A DNA stretch of 64,000 nucleotides from Prevotella sp902465605 (lineage in GTDB: Bacteria; Bacteroidota; Bacteroidia; Bacteroidales; Bacteroidaceae). A program made the translations under genes and the position numbers. This document shows positions 17,581 through 27,082 of the stretch, in pieces. Location of the stretch: positions 1-64,000 of the forward strand of contig CABQNT010000001.1 of the NCBI GenBank assembly GCA_902465605.1, given 5' to 3'. The notes under the pieces were generated by a model that did no database searches, was not told the origin of the DNA, and saw nothing but the letters and a program-made list of their open reading frames with translations. Positions within the stretch are counted from its first letter, which is position 1, and the number at the start of each line of letters is the position of its first letter.

Positions 17581-17619
17581 TGGTTAGGATTTGCTCAGTA
17601 AGCATGTCCTAACCATTTT
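17581..17619 (+). terminator. Possible attenuator between rplL and rpoB
   Basis: TGGTTAGGA (17581-17589) and TCCTAACCA (17607-17615) form a perfect 9-bp stem with a 17-nt loop, followed directly by TTTT. A weaker, G-T-rich stem lies just upstream (about 17527-17563). Partial termination here would set the ratio of ribosomal protein to RNA polymerase mRNA, as is known for rplL-rpoB in E. coli. Confidence 0.6.
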
Positions 17620-17680
17620 GTGTCTTAAGATGACAAAATCCTAATTGGCTCACGGGAATGTTATCCCAATCATAAAATAT

Positions 17681-20600
17681 ATGGCTACAAAAATCATTGA
17701 TAACAGAATTAATTTTGCAAGCGTGCATAATCCGGTTCCATTTCCGGATTTTCTCGATGTGCAATTAAAGTCCTTCAAGGATTTCTTACAGTTGGAAACC
17801 CCACCTGAGGAACGCAAGAATGACGGTTTGTATAAGGTGTTCGCCGAGAACTTCCCTATCACCGATACGCGTAATAATTTCGTTCTCGAGTTCTTGGATT
17901 ACTTTATCGATCCTCCTAGATATTCCATTGAAGAATGTCTGGAGCGTGGATTGACCTATAGTGTGCCCTTGAAGGCGAAGATGAAACTTTATTGTACAGA
18001 TCCCGATCATGAAGATTTTGGTACCTTTATCCAGGACGTGTTCTTGGGTACCATTCCATACATGACGGATAATGGTACTTTTGTTATCAATGGTGCAGAG
18101 CGTGTTGTTGTTTCTCAGCTGCATCGCTCACCCGGTGTCTTCTTCGGCCAAGGTGTTCATGCCAATGGTACGATGCTGTACTCTGCCCGAATCATTCCGT
18201 TCAAAGGTTCGTGGATTGAGTTCGCAACAGACATTAATAATGTGATGTATGCCTACATTGATCGTAAGAAGAAACTGCCCGTTACCACTTTGTTGCGTGC
18301 CATAGGTTATCAGTCGGATAAAGACATTCTTCAAATCTTTGATCTTGCTGAAGAAGTAAAGGTGAATAAGAAGAACATGAAGGCAGCTGTTGGACGACGT
18401 CTGGCTGCACGTGTTCTGAAGAGCTGGAATGAAGACTTTGTGGATGAGGATACCGGATCCGTGGTGTCCATTGAGCGCAATGAGGTTATCATGGAACGCG
18501 AAACTGAAATCACTGCTGAGAATGTCCAAGACATCTTGGATAGTGGTGCTTCGACCCTCCTGTTACATAAGGATTCTGAGATGGCTAACAAGTTTGCCAT
18601 CATCTTCAATACGCTGTCGAAGGATCCTTCCAACTCAGAAAAAGAGGCGGTTACCTATATTTATCGTCAATTGCGTAATGCCGACCCGGTAGATGACGCC
18701 AGTGCCAGAGAGGTATTTAATAACTTGTTCTTCTCTGACAAGCGTTATGACTTGGGAGAAGTAGGCCGCTATCGTATCAATAAGAAATTGGGCCTGGATA
18801 CCGACATGGATATCCGTGTGTTGACCAAAGATGATATCATTGCGATCATCAAATATTTGATTCAGTTGGTTAACTCTAACGCGACGGTGGATGACATTGA
18901 CCACTTGTCTAACCGACGCGTTCGTACAGTTGGTGAGCAATTATCCAATCAGTTCTCTATTGGGTTGGCCCGTATGAGTAGGACCATTCGTGAACGCATG
19001 AACGTGCGTGACAACGAAGTCTTTACGCCTACTGATTTGATCAATGCCAAGACCATCACTAGCGTAATCAACTCGTTCTTTGGAACCAACCCATTGTCAC
19101 AGTTCATGGATCAAACCAATCCATTGGCTGAGGTCACTCACAAGCGTCGTTTGTCAGCGTTAGGCCCTGGTGGACTTTCACGTGAACGTGCAGGTTTCGA
19201 GGTGCGTGACGTACACTATACACACTATGGTCGTTTGTGTCCTATTGAAAGTCCTGAAGGACCAAACATTGGCTTGATTTCTTCACTTTGCGTGTATGCT
19301 AAGATCAACGACATGGGCTTCATTGTTACTCCTTATCGAAAAGTTAAGGATACAAAAGTAGACATGAACAATGATCATATTGTGTTCATGACTGCAGAGG
19401 AAGAGGAAGATTTGCTTGTTGGACAGGGAAATGCTCCGTTGCGTAAAGATGGTTCGTTCATTCGTGACTATGTTAAATGCCGTCAAGATGCCGACTACCC
19501 AGTAGTAGATCCTGACGAAGTTGCCTTGATGGATGTTTCTCCACAGCAGATTGCTTCTGTTTCTGCTGCGCTGATTCCTTTCTTGGAGCATGACGATGGT
19601 CACCGCGCGTTGATGGGGTGTAACATGATGCGTCAGGCCGTACCTTTGCTTCACAATGATGCACCTATCGTAGGAACAGGATTGGAGAAGCAGGTGTGTG
19701 AAAACTCTCGTACGATGATTACTGCCGAAGGTGATGGCGTGATAGAATATGTTGATGCTACAACCATTCGTATCTTATATGACCGCACCGAGGAAGAAGA
19801 GTTTGTAAGTTTCGAACCAGCCTTGAAGGAATATCGTATTCCCAAGTTCCGTCGTACCAATCAAAATATGACCATCGACTTGCGGCCTATTTGTGTGAAA
19901 GGTCAACGTGTGAAGGATGGCGACATCTTAACTGAGGGCTACGCAACTGAAAACGGTGAGTTGGCGCTCGGTCGTAATATGTTGGTGGCTTACATGCCAT
20001 GGAAGGGATACAACTATGAGGATGCTGTGGTAATTTCCGAACGTGTCGTTCGTGATGACGTGTTGACATCTGTCCACGTTGATGAGTATTCTCTTGATGT
20101 CCGCGAAACAAAACGAGGCATGGAAGAGTTTACCAACGACATCCCTAATGTTAGTGAAGAAGCAACCAAGGATCTTGATGAAAATGGTGTCATCAGGGTA
20201 GGTGCACGTGTGGAGCCAGGTGATATCTTAATTGGTAAGATTTCACCTAAGGGCGAGAGCGATCCTTCTCCTGAAGAGAAATTGCTTCGTGCTATCTTTG
20301 GTGACAAAGCCGGAGACGTGAAGGATTCTTCTTTGAAGGCCAATCCATCTTTGAGTGGTGTCGTGATTGACAAAAAACTCTTTACGCGTGCCATCAAGAC
20401 ACGTGAGACCAAGAAGCGTGATAAACTGATTCTTGCGAAAATTGACGAAGAGTACGAAGCCAAGAATACAGACTTGAAGGATATTCTGGTAGACAAGTTG
20501 TTGACTTTGACAGAGAGCAAGAAGTCGCAAGGTGTGAAAGATTATACGGGTGCCGAGATTATTACAAAGGGAAGCAATTTTACAGCTGCCGCTTTGAAGA

Positions 20601-21493
20601 ATCTGGAGTATGACGGAATTCAGTCTAACGATTGGACGGACGATGAGCATACCAATGGCCTCATCCAGACGTTGATACTCAATTATATCCGAAAATACAA
20701 GTTGCTTGATGCTGAATTGAAGCGTCGTAAGTTTGCCATCTCTATCGGTGACGAACTCCCAACAGGCGTTTTGCAGATGGCAAAGGTATACATCGCTAAG
20801 AAACGTAAGATTAGTGTGGGTGATAAACTCGCAGGACGCCATGGTAACAAGGGTATCGTGTCTAAGATTGTCCGTGTAGAGGATATGCCATTCTTGGAAG
20901 ACGGTCGTCCAGTTGACTTGGTGCTGAACCCATTGGGTGTGCCTTCTCGTATGAACCTGGGACAGATATTCGAAGCTATCCTTGGTGCTGCCGGTCGCAA
21001 GCTGGGTGTTAAGTTTGCTACACCTATTTTCGATGGTGCTAAATTGGATGATTTATCAGAATGGACAGACAAAGCCGGATTGCCTCACTTGTGTTCTACT
21101 CATCTGTATGATGGAGAAACTGGAAAGAGGTTTGACCAGCCTGCAACGGTGGGCGTCACCTATTTCTTGAAGCTTGGACACATGGTTGAGGATAAAATGC
21201 ACGCACGCTCCATCGGTCCTTACTCTTTGATTACCCAACAGCCACTTGGTGGTAAAGCACAGTTCGGTGGACAACGTTTTGGTGAGATGGAGGTGTGGGC
21301 TCTTGAAGCTTTCGGAGCCAGTCATGTGTTACAAGAGATTCTCACCATCAAGTCAGACGACACTGTTGGGCGCAGCAAGGCGTACGAGGCCATCGTCAAG
21401 GGCGATTCCATGCCAACACCTGGTATTCCAGAATCGTTGAATGTGCTTCTCCATGAATTGCGTGGACTCGGATTGAGCGTGAAACTCGATTAG
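17681..21493 (+). CDS. rpoB: DNA-directed RNA polymerase subunit beta
   Basis: The second-largest catalytic subunit, 1270 residues from the ATG at 17681. The frame is open from a TTG at 17645, but the extra 12 codons do not look like an RpoB N-terminus, while MATKIIDNRINFASV does. Family landmarks include FGTNPLSQFMDQTNPLAE and LSALGPGGLSRERAGFEVRD (rifampicin-pocket region, with no obvious resistance change), PIESPEGPNIGLI, the active-site loop GDKLAGRHGNKGI and the C-terminal QQPLGGKAQFGGQRFGEME. Lysines and histidine near the active site are intact. rpoC starts 39 nt later. Confidence 0.98.
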   Translation: MATKIIDNRINFASVHNPVPFPDFLDVQLKSFKDFLQLETPPEERKNDGLYKVFAENFPITDTRNNFVLEFLDYFIDPPRYSIEECLERGLTYSVPLKAKMKLYCTDPDHEDFGTFIQDVFLGTIPYMTDNGTFVINGAERVVVSQLHRSPGVFFGQGVHANGTMLYSARIIPFKGSWIEFATDINNVMYAYIDRKKKLPVTTLLRAIGYQSDKDILQIFDLAEEVKVNKKNMKAAVGRRLAARVLKSWNEDFVDEDTGSVVSIERNEVIMERETEITAENVQDILDSGASTLLLHKDSEMANKFAIIFNTLSKDPSNSEKEAVTYIYRQLRNADPVDDASAREVFNNLFFSDKRYDLGEVGRYRINKKLGLDTDMDIRVLTKDDIIAIIKYLIQLVNSNATVDDIDHLSNRRVRTVGEQLSNQFSIGLARMSRTIRERMNVRDNEVFTPTDLINAKTITSVINSFFGTNPLSQFMDQTNPLAEVTHKRRLSALGPGGLSRERAGFEVRDVHYTHYGRLCPIESPEGPNIGLISSLCVYAKINDMGFIVTPYRKVKDTKVDMNNDHIVFMTAEEEEDLLVGQGNAPLRKDGSFIRDYVKCRQDADYPVVDPDEVALMDVSPQQIASVSAALIPFLEHDDGHRALMGCNMMRQAVPLLHNDAPIVGTGLEKQVCENSRTMITAEGDGVIEYVDATTIRILYDRTEEEEFVSFEPALKEYRIPKFRRTNQNMTIDLRPICVKGQRVKDGDILTEGYATENGELALGRNMLVAYMPWKGYNYEDAVVISERVVRDDVLTSVHVDEYSLDVRETKRGMEEFTNDIPNVSEEATKDLDENGVIRVGARVEPGDILIGKISPKGESDPSPEEKLLRAIFGDKAGDVKDSSLKANPSLSGVVIDKKLFTRAIKTRETKKRDKLILAKIDEEYEAKNTDLKDILVDKLLTLTESKKSQGVKDYTGAEIITKGSNFTAAALKNLEYDGIQSNDWTDDEHTNGLIQTLILNYIRKYKLLDAELKRRKFAISIGDELPTGVLQMAKVYIAKKRKISVGDKLAGRHGNKGIVSKIVRVEDMPFLEDGRPVDLVLNPLGVPSRMNLGQIFEAILGAAGRKLGVKFATPIFDGAKLDDLSEWTDKAGLPHLCSTHLYDGETGKRFDQPATVGVTYFLKLGHMVEDKMHARSIGPYSLITQQPLGGKAQFGGQRFGEMEVWALEAFGASHVLQEILTIKSDDTVGRSKAYEAIVKGDSMPTPGIPESLNVLLHELRGLGLSVKLD

Positions 21494-21532
21494 TAATGAA
21501 TAGATTGTTTTCACACAATAAAGATAAAGAAC

Positions 21533-24500
21533 ATGGCTTTTAAGAAAGATACAAAAGTAAAAAATAATTTTACGAAGATAACCATCAGCTTGGCTTCTCC
21601 TGAAGAGATTCTGGAGAATTCATACGGTGAGGTGACTAAACCAGAAACCATCAATTACCGTACGTACAAGCCCGAACGGGATGGCTTATTCTGTGAACGC
21701 ATCTTTGGTCCTACAAAAGACTACGAGTGCGCTTGTGGTAAGTACAAGCGTATTCGTTACAAGGGAATTGTCTGCGACCGTTGTGGTGTTGAGGTCACAG
21801 AAAAGAAAGTACGTCGCGAGCGTTCCGGACATATTGAATTGGTGGTGCCTGTAGCGCATATATGGTACTTCCGCTCCTTACCTAACAAGATTGGTTACTT
21901 GCTAGGTATGCCAACCAAGAAACTTGATTCGGTGATTTACTACGAAAAATATGTAGTAATCAAACCAGGACTCATGGAAGGACGTAAAGATGCTGATGGG
22001 GCCGAAGTCAATGGATCACATGTCATGGATTTACTGACGGAAGACGAATATTTAGACATCATCGACAATCAACTGGATCCAAACAATGATCGCTTGGAGG
22101 ACACGGATCCCAATAAGTTTATTGCCAAGATGGGTGCCGAAGCAGTCTATGATTTGCTGGCCAATCTGGATTTGGATTCTATCTCGTACGAGTTGCGCGA
22201 CCGTGCCAACAACGACTCGAGCCAACAGCGCAAGACAGAAGCCTTGAAGCGTTTGCAGGTTGTTGAAGCCTTCCGTACCAGTACGGATATCAATCGCCCC
22301 GAGTGGATGATTCTGAAGATTGTTCCAGTGATTCCACCTGAGCTGCGTCCGCTCGTTCCATTGGATGGAGGCCGTTTCGCTACATCCGACTTGAATGATC
22401 TCTACCGTCGCGTCATTATTCGTAACAACCGTCTGAAACGCTTGATGGAAATCAAAGCGCCTGAGGTTATTCTGCGTAATGAGAAGCGTATGCTCCAAGA
22501 GGCAGTCGACTCCTTGTTCGACAACTCACGCAAGAGCAGTGCAGTGAAGAGCGAGAGCAATCGTCCATTGAAGTCGTTGTCTGACTCTCTGAAAGGTAAG
22601 GCAGGACGTTTCCGTCAAAACCTCTTGGGTAAACGTGTTGACTATTCAGCTCGTTCGGTAATTGTCGTTGGACCAGAATTGAAGATGGGAGAGTGTGGCT
22701 TGCCTAAGTTGATGGCTGCCGAGCTCTACAAGCCCTTCATCATCCGCAAACTCATCGAACGCGGTATCGTCAAGACGGTGAAGAGTGCCAAGAAGATAGT
22801 CGACCGTCGTGAGCCTGTCATTTGGGACATCTTGGAGAACGTGATGAAGGGTCATCCGGTGCTTTTGAACCGTGCCCCTACACTTCACCGATTGGGTATC
22901 CAGGCTTTCCAGCCTAAGCTGATCGAGGGCAAGGCTATTCAGCTGCATCCTTTGGCTTGTACTGCCTTCAATGCCGACTTTGATGGTGACCAGATGGCCG
23001 TTCACCTTCCTTTGAGTAATGAGGCTGTTCTTGAAGCACAGATTTTGATGCTCCAGAGCCACAATATCTTGAACCCAGCCAATGGTGCTCCTATCACCGT
23101 TCCTTCTCAGGACATGGTGCTGGGCTTGTATTATGTAACCAAGATTCGCCCAGGAGCCAAGGGCGCTGGCCTTACTTTCTATGGTCCTGAAGAAGCCATC
23201 ATCGCCTATAATGAAGGACGATGCGACTTACATGCCCCTGTGAAAGTGATTGTAAAAGATTTGATCAACGGACAGCTGGAAGACCGCATGGTCGACACGT
23301 CAGTGGGTCGCGTCATTGTCAATGGCATCATCCCGGATGAAGTGGGCTATTTCAATGACATCATTTCTAAGAAGACCCTGCGCGGTATCATTTCGGATGT
23401 TATCAAGGTCGTAGGTATGGCTCGCGCATGTGAGTTCTTGGATGGAATCAAGAATTTGGGTTATCGAATGGCTTACTTGGCAGGTCTATCCTTCAACTTG
23501 GATGATATCATCATTCCTGAAGAAAAGGCAACTATTGTGAAGAAAGGGCAGGACGAGGTAAATCAAATCAAGTCCAATTACGAGATGGGATTCATCACCG
23601 ATACCGAACGTTACAATCAGGTCATCGATGCATGGACGCATGTTAACAATGAGTTGGGTGACGTCCTCATGAAGGTGATGACCGAGAACGACCAGGGATT
23701 CAATGCCGTGTACATGATGCTCGATTCTGGAGCCCGTGGTTCTAAAGATCAGATTAAGCAGCTCTCTGGTATGCGTGGTTTGATGGCCAAACCTCAGAAA
23801 GCAGGAGCTGAAGGACAACAGATTATCGAGAACCCTATTCTTTCTAACTTCAAGGAAGGTATGTCTGTGCTCGAGTACTTTATCTCTTCACACGGTGCCC
23901 GCAAGGGTCTTGCCGATACGGCTATGAAGACTGCCGACGCTGGTTATTTGACACGTCGTTTGGTAGACGTTTCTCACGATGTCATCATCACCGAAGAAGA
24001 TTGTGGTACTTTGCGTGGACTGGTCTGCACAGCCCTGAAGAGTGGGGATGAGATTATTTCGACGCTTTACGAACGTATCTTGGGACGTGTTTCTGTGCAT
24101 GATATCATTCACCCGACAACAGGCGAACTGATTGTAGCAGCTGGTGAGGAAATCACAGAGGACAAAGCTCGACAGATTGACGATTCTCCTATTGAGAGTG
24201 TTGAAATTCGTTCGGTGCTCACTTGTGAGAGCAAGCGTGGGGTCTGCAAGAAGTGTTATGGACGTAACCTTGCAACAGCCCGCATGGTTCAAAAGGGCGA
24301 GGCCGTTGGTGTTATCGCAGCCCAAGCCATTGGTGAGCCGGGTACGCAGCTTACCCTTCGTACCTTCCACGCTGGTGGTGTGGCTGGTAACGCGGCTGCA
24401 AATGCCAGCATCGTGGCAAAGAACGACTGCAAGATTGAGTTTGAAGAACTGCGTACCGTACCATTCGTTGAGAGTGACGGCGAGAAGGATGTTGAATGTA

Positions 24501-25846
24501 TGAAAGTGGTGAGCCGTTTGGCTGAAATCCGTTTCATCGATCCCAATACCGACATCGTATTAAGTACACTGAATGTGCCTTATGGCAGCTCACTCTATTA
24601 CAAACATGGTGACAAGGTGCAAAAAGGAAGCCTCATTGCTAAGTGGGATCCTTTCAACGCATTGATTGTTTCAGAATATTCTGGTACCTTGAAGTTTAAT
24701 GGCGTTGTCGCTGGTAAGACCTACCATGCTGAAACTGACGAGACAACGGGTCTGACCGAAAAGATCATCAGTGACTCCAAGGATAAGTCATTGGTGCCTA
24801 CCTGTGACATCATCGACAAGAATGGAGAAGTGTTGGGAACCTATAACTTCCCTGTAGGTGGACACGTTGTCGTTGACGATGGAGCAACCATCAAGTCGGG
24901 TCAAACCTTGGTGAAGATACCGCGTGCCGTGGGTGGTGCTGGTGATATCACTGGTGGTCTTCCGCGTGTTACCGAGTTGTTTGAGGCTCGTAACCCATCC
25001 AACCCCGCTGTGGTTTCTGAAATCGATGGAGAGGTAACCATGGGCAAGGTGAAGCGAGGCAACCGAGAAATCATCGTAACCTCAAGAACTGGTGAGCAAA
25101 AGAAGTATCTTGTTTCATTGAGCAAACAGATTCTTGTTCAGGAACACGATGCCGTTCGTGCTGGTACGCCGTTGTCAGATGGTGTCATCACACCCGATGA
25201 TATTTTGGCCATCAAAGGCCCTACCGCCGTACAAGAGTACATTGTAAACGAGGTACAAGACGTATATCGTTTGCAAGGAGTGAAAATCAATGACAAGCAC
25301 TTCGAAATCATTGTTCGCCAGATGATGCGTAAGGTTCAAATCAACGAGCCGGGAGATACTACATTCTTGGAGCAAGAACTGGTAGACAAACTCGACTTTG
25401 CCGAGGAGAATGATCGCATCTGGGGTAAGAAGGTGGTTACCAAGGCTGGTGACAGCGAGGTGTTGAAAGTAGGACAGATTGTGACAGCGCGCAAGCTCCG
25501 TGATGAAAATTCGGCCTTGAAACGTCGTGATTTGCGACCCGTAGAGGTTCGTGATGCTCTTCCTGCTACGTCCACTCAGATACTTCAGGGTATCACTCGT
25601 GCCGCATTGCAAACCAAGAGCTTCATGAGTGCTGCTTCGTTCCAGGAAACGACAAAGGTTCTCAACGAGGCTGCTATCCGTGCGAAAGTAGACCATCTGG
25701 AGGGAATGAAGGAGAACGTGATTTGCGGTCACCTGATACCTGCCGGAACAGGACTTCGCCAATGGGAGAAACTCATTGTAGGATCGAAAGAAGAGTACGA
25801 GCGTATCGAAGCAAATCGCAAGAATGTACTCGACTTTTCAGAATAA
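21533..25846 (+). CDS. rpoC: DNA-directed RNA polymerase subunit beta'
   Basis: The largest polymerase subunit, 1437 residues. The N-terminal zinc ribbon shows CACGKYKRIRYKGIVCDRCG. The catalytic loop is FNADFDGDQMAVH, with the three metal-binding aspartates. The bridge-helix/trigger-loop region has GARGSKDQIKQLSGMRGLM, followed by the second zinc site (CESKRGVCKKCYG). A C-terminal segment ends in IGKKVV-like and GTGLRQWEKL text. No insertion or loss is evident. It closes the secE-rpoC operon and is followed by two hairpins. Confidence 0.98.
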   Translation: MAFKKDTKVKNNFTKITISLASPEEILENSYGEVTKPETINYRTYKPERDGLFCERIFGPTKDYECACGKYKRIRYKGIVCDRCGVEVTEKKVRRERSGHIELVVPVAHIWYFRSLPNKIGYLLGMPTKKLDSVIYYEKYVVIKPGLMEGRKDADGAEVNGSHVMDLLTEDEYLDIIDNQLDPNNDRLEDTDPNKFIAKMGAEAVYDLLANLDLDSISYELRDRANNDSSQQRKTEALKRLQVVEAFRTSTDINRPEWMILKIVPVIPPELRPLVPLDGGRFATSDLNDLYRRVIIRNNRLKRLMEIKAPEVILRNEKRMLQEAVDSLFDNSRKSSAVKSESNRPLKSLSDSLKGKAGRFRQNLLGKRVDYSARSVIVVGPELKMGECGLPKLMAAELYKPFIIRKLIERGIVKTVKSAKKIVDRREPVIWDILENVMKGHPVLLNRAPTLHRLGIQAFQPKLIEGKAIQLHPLACTAFNADFDGDQMAVHLPLSNEAVLEAQILMLQSHNILNPANGAPITVPSQDMVLGLYYVTKIRPGAKGAGLTFYGPEEAIIAYNEGRCDLHAPVKVIVKDLINGQLEDRMVDTSVGRVIVNGIIPDEVGYFNDIISKKTLRGIISDVIKVVGMARACEFLDGIKNLGYRMAYLAGLSFNLDDIIIPEEKATIVKKGQDEVNQIKSNYEMGFITDTERYNQVIDAWTHVNNELGDVLMKVMTENDQGFNAVYMMLDSGARGSKDQIKQLSGMRGLMAKPQKAGAEGQQIIENPILSNFKEGMSVLEYFISSHGARKGLADTAMKTADAGYLTRRLVDVSHDVIITEEDCGTLRGLVCTALKSGDEIISTLYERILGRVSVHDIIHPTTGELIVAAGEEITEDKARQIDDSPIESVEIRSVLTCESKRGVCKKCYGRNLATARMVQKGEAVGVIAAQAIGEPGTQLTLRTFHAGGVAGNAAANASIVAKNDCKIEFEELRTVPFVESDGEKDVECMKVVSRLAEIRFIDPNTDIVLSTLNVPYGSSLYYKHGDKVQKGSLIAKWDPFNALIVSEYSGTLKFNGVVAGKTYHAETDETTGLTEKIISDSKDKSLVPTCDIIDKNGEVLGTYNFPVGGHVVVDDGATIKSGQTLVKIPRAVGGAGDITGGLPRVTELFEARNPSNPAVVSEIDGEVTMGKVKRGNREIIVTSRTGEQKKYLVSLSKQILVQEHDAVRAGTPLSDGVITPDDILAIKGPTAVQEYIVNEVQDVYRLQGVKINDKHFEIIVRQMMRKVQINEPGDTTFLEQELVDKLDFAEENDRIWGKKVVTKAGDSEVLKVGQIVTARKLRDENSALKRRDLRPVEVRDALPATSTQILQGITRAALQTKSFMSAASFQETTKVLNEAAIRAKVDHLEGMKENVICGHLIPAGTGLRQWEKLIVGSKEEYERIEANRKNVLDFSE

Positions 25847-25869
25847 CCACTAGTAGAAAACAAACAAGT

Positions 25870-25939
25870 GGCTGCCTCGTGGCAGCCGCTTGCATGATCA
25901 GAAACCGGCTGCAGGCCTTGAAACTTGCAGCCGGTTTTT
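25870..25939 (+). terminator. Tandem hairpins ending the rpoBC operon
   Basis: Hairpin one: GGCTGCC-TCGT-GGCAGCC (25870-25887). Hairpin two: AACCGGCTGCA (25903-25913) with TGCAGCCGGTT (25926-25936), followed by TTT; its stem continues into a run of five T. The second is a typical strong intrinsic terminator. Both stems share GGCTGC, so alternative pairing is possible. Confidence 0.85.
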
Positions 25940-26049
25940 GAGTTTATAGCGATTCGAAACGTTTTTGTTGCCTGTTGTCACATGCGTCAATATTTCCAGA
26001 TCATTCGTTGTTGCACCAATGTGCAAAAAGGTTTGTTAGCAATGCTTTA

Positions 26050-26203
26050 AACCCAAATCGGTCATTAGAAAATTTTGCTTTCATTTTGTCTTGAAATAGA
26101 ATGAAAGATGCATATTGTGTTAGTATATAGATGCTATAACGATGGAACAGCCTGCTATAATGTAACTTTTTGCACGAAAAATCTCTAATGACCGATTTGG
26201 GTT
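26050..26203. repeat. MITE-like element with 20-bp perfect terminal inverted repeats
   Basis: The left end AACCCAAATCGGTCATTAGA (26050-26069) is repeated exactly inverted at 26184-26203. The 154-bp element has no coding frame. It lies in the gap between the rpoC terminator and the sigma factor gene. Confidence 0.75.
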
Positions 26204-26236
26204 AAATGCACTTTCCCAATTACTATGCTATTGCCT

Positions 26237-26293
26237 GTCAAAGTCATTGAGTTTGGTGGTCAAAGTCATTGAGTTTGGCAGTCAATGTCAATG
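26237..26293. repeat. Short tandem repeat, 22-bp unit
   Basis: Two nearly identical units (26237-26258 and 26259-26280), each GTCAAAGTCATTGAGTTTGG plus two bases, then a partial third (GTCAATGTCAATG). It ends 4 nt before the stop codon of the sigma factor gene. Confidence 0.8.
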
Positions 26294-26296
26294 CTT

Positions 26297-26920
26297 TTAA
26301 ACGCTGAGGTCTGTTTGCCCCAACAGCAACGCTTCCGCCACGACCAGTACCATCAGTGCTTGTTCGTCATATTTGTTGGCAAGAGAGCGAAGAGCACACA
26401 ATACTTTTGTGATATGATATTCAACGGTCTTCACGGAGACACCAAGTTTCTCTGCTATTTCCCGGTTCAGCAAATCCTCCTCGCGGCTCATCTTGAATAT
26501 CATTTTTGATTGCTCGGGCAGGGAGTCAAGAACCTCATGAATTTGCCGGTGCAACTCCTCATATACCAGTTCTTCTTCCGCATTGTGGTGAAAGATCAAG
26601 CTATACAACTGCTCTGACCCCTGTTGCTGGGGTAGTTCGTCAAACGAGTACTGGTTAGCCACCATTTGGTGTCGCAGAAAATTGAGGCACGCGTTCCTCA
26701 CCATTGTGTAAAGGAGTGAGGAGATGGAGATGTGGGTCAGCTTTTGTCGGCTTTCCCATAGCTTTACAAAACAGTCTTGTAAGATGTCGTTCAAGTCGTC
26801 CGGCTGATGGATGAAGCGAAGGGCATAGGCCTTCAGTCTGGGCTGATAGGTCTTGAAGATAAATTCGAACGCTTCGGCTTTTCCTAACCTCAAGTCATCG
26901 AACAATTCAGCGGAATTCAT
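26297..26920 (-). CDS. ECF-type RNA polymerase sigma-70 factor
   Basis: A sigma factor of 207 residues, of the Bacteroidota ECF group that works with FecR-like anti-sigma factors. The region 2 segment has FEFIFKTYQPRLKAYALRF and DDLNDILQDCFVKLWE (core binding and -10 recognition). Region 4 shows LPEQSKMIFKMSREEDLLNREIAEKLGVSVKTVEYHITK, a helix-turn-helix. The start at 26918-26920 (MNSAELFDDL) is preferred; five more codons are open upstream. It is transcribed away from the FecR gene, so the pair is divergent instead of the more common tandem order. The neighbouring SusC has an STN domain, so signalling from glycan import to this sigma is likely. Confidence 0.93.
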   Translation of the reverse strand: MNSAELFDDLRLGKAEAFEFIFKTYQPRLKAYALRFIHQPDDLNDILQDCFVKLWESRQKLTHISISSLLYTMVRNACLNFLRHQMVANQYSFDELPQQQGSEQLYSLIFHHNAEEELVYEELHRQIHEVLDSLPEQSKMIFKMSREEDLLNREIAEKLGVSVKTVEYHITKVLCALRSLANKYDEQALMVLVVAEALLLGQTDLSV

Positions 26921-26954
26921 TGTATATCTTACCATTTCGCACGAACGTATAGCA

Positions 26955-26986
26955 CAAAGATAGAAAATGTCTGCATAAATAGCAAA
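26955..26986 (-). promoter_or_regulatory. Promoter of the ECF sigma gene
   Basis: The minus strand has TTTG (26983-26986), 20 nt, then TATCTTTG (26955-26962), a perfect match to the housekeeping Bacteroidota consensus. The sigma gene thus seems to have a vegetative promoter rather than depend only on itself. Confidence 0.8.
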
Positions 26987-27082
26987 CGAATCTGAAAAAT
27001 AAAGTGCAATTTACTTGAAGTTTTGTTTAGGGTAAAGCGATAGTTCGGTGTTATATATATAAAGACTATTGAAAAAACAGAC

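Noticed and set aside
17645..17680. TTG-initiated RpoB extension
   Set aside because: The 12 extra residues do not match RpoB N-termini; the ATG at 17681 does.
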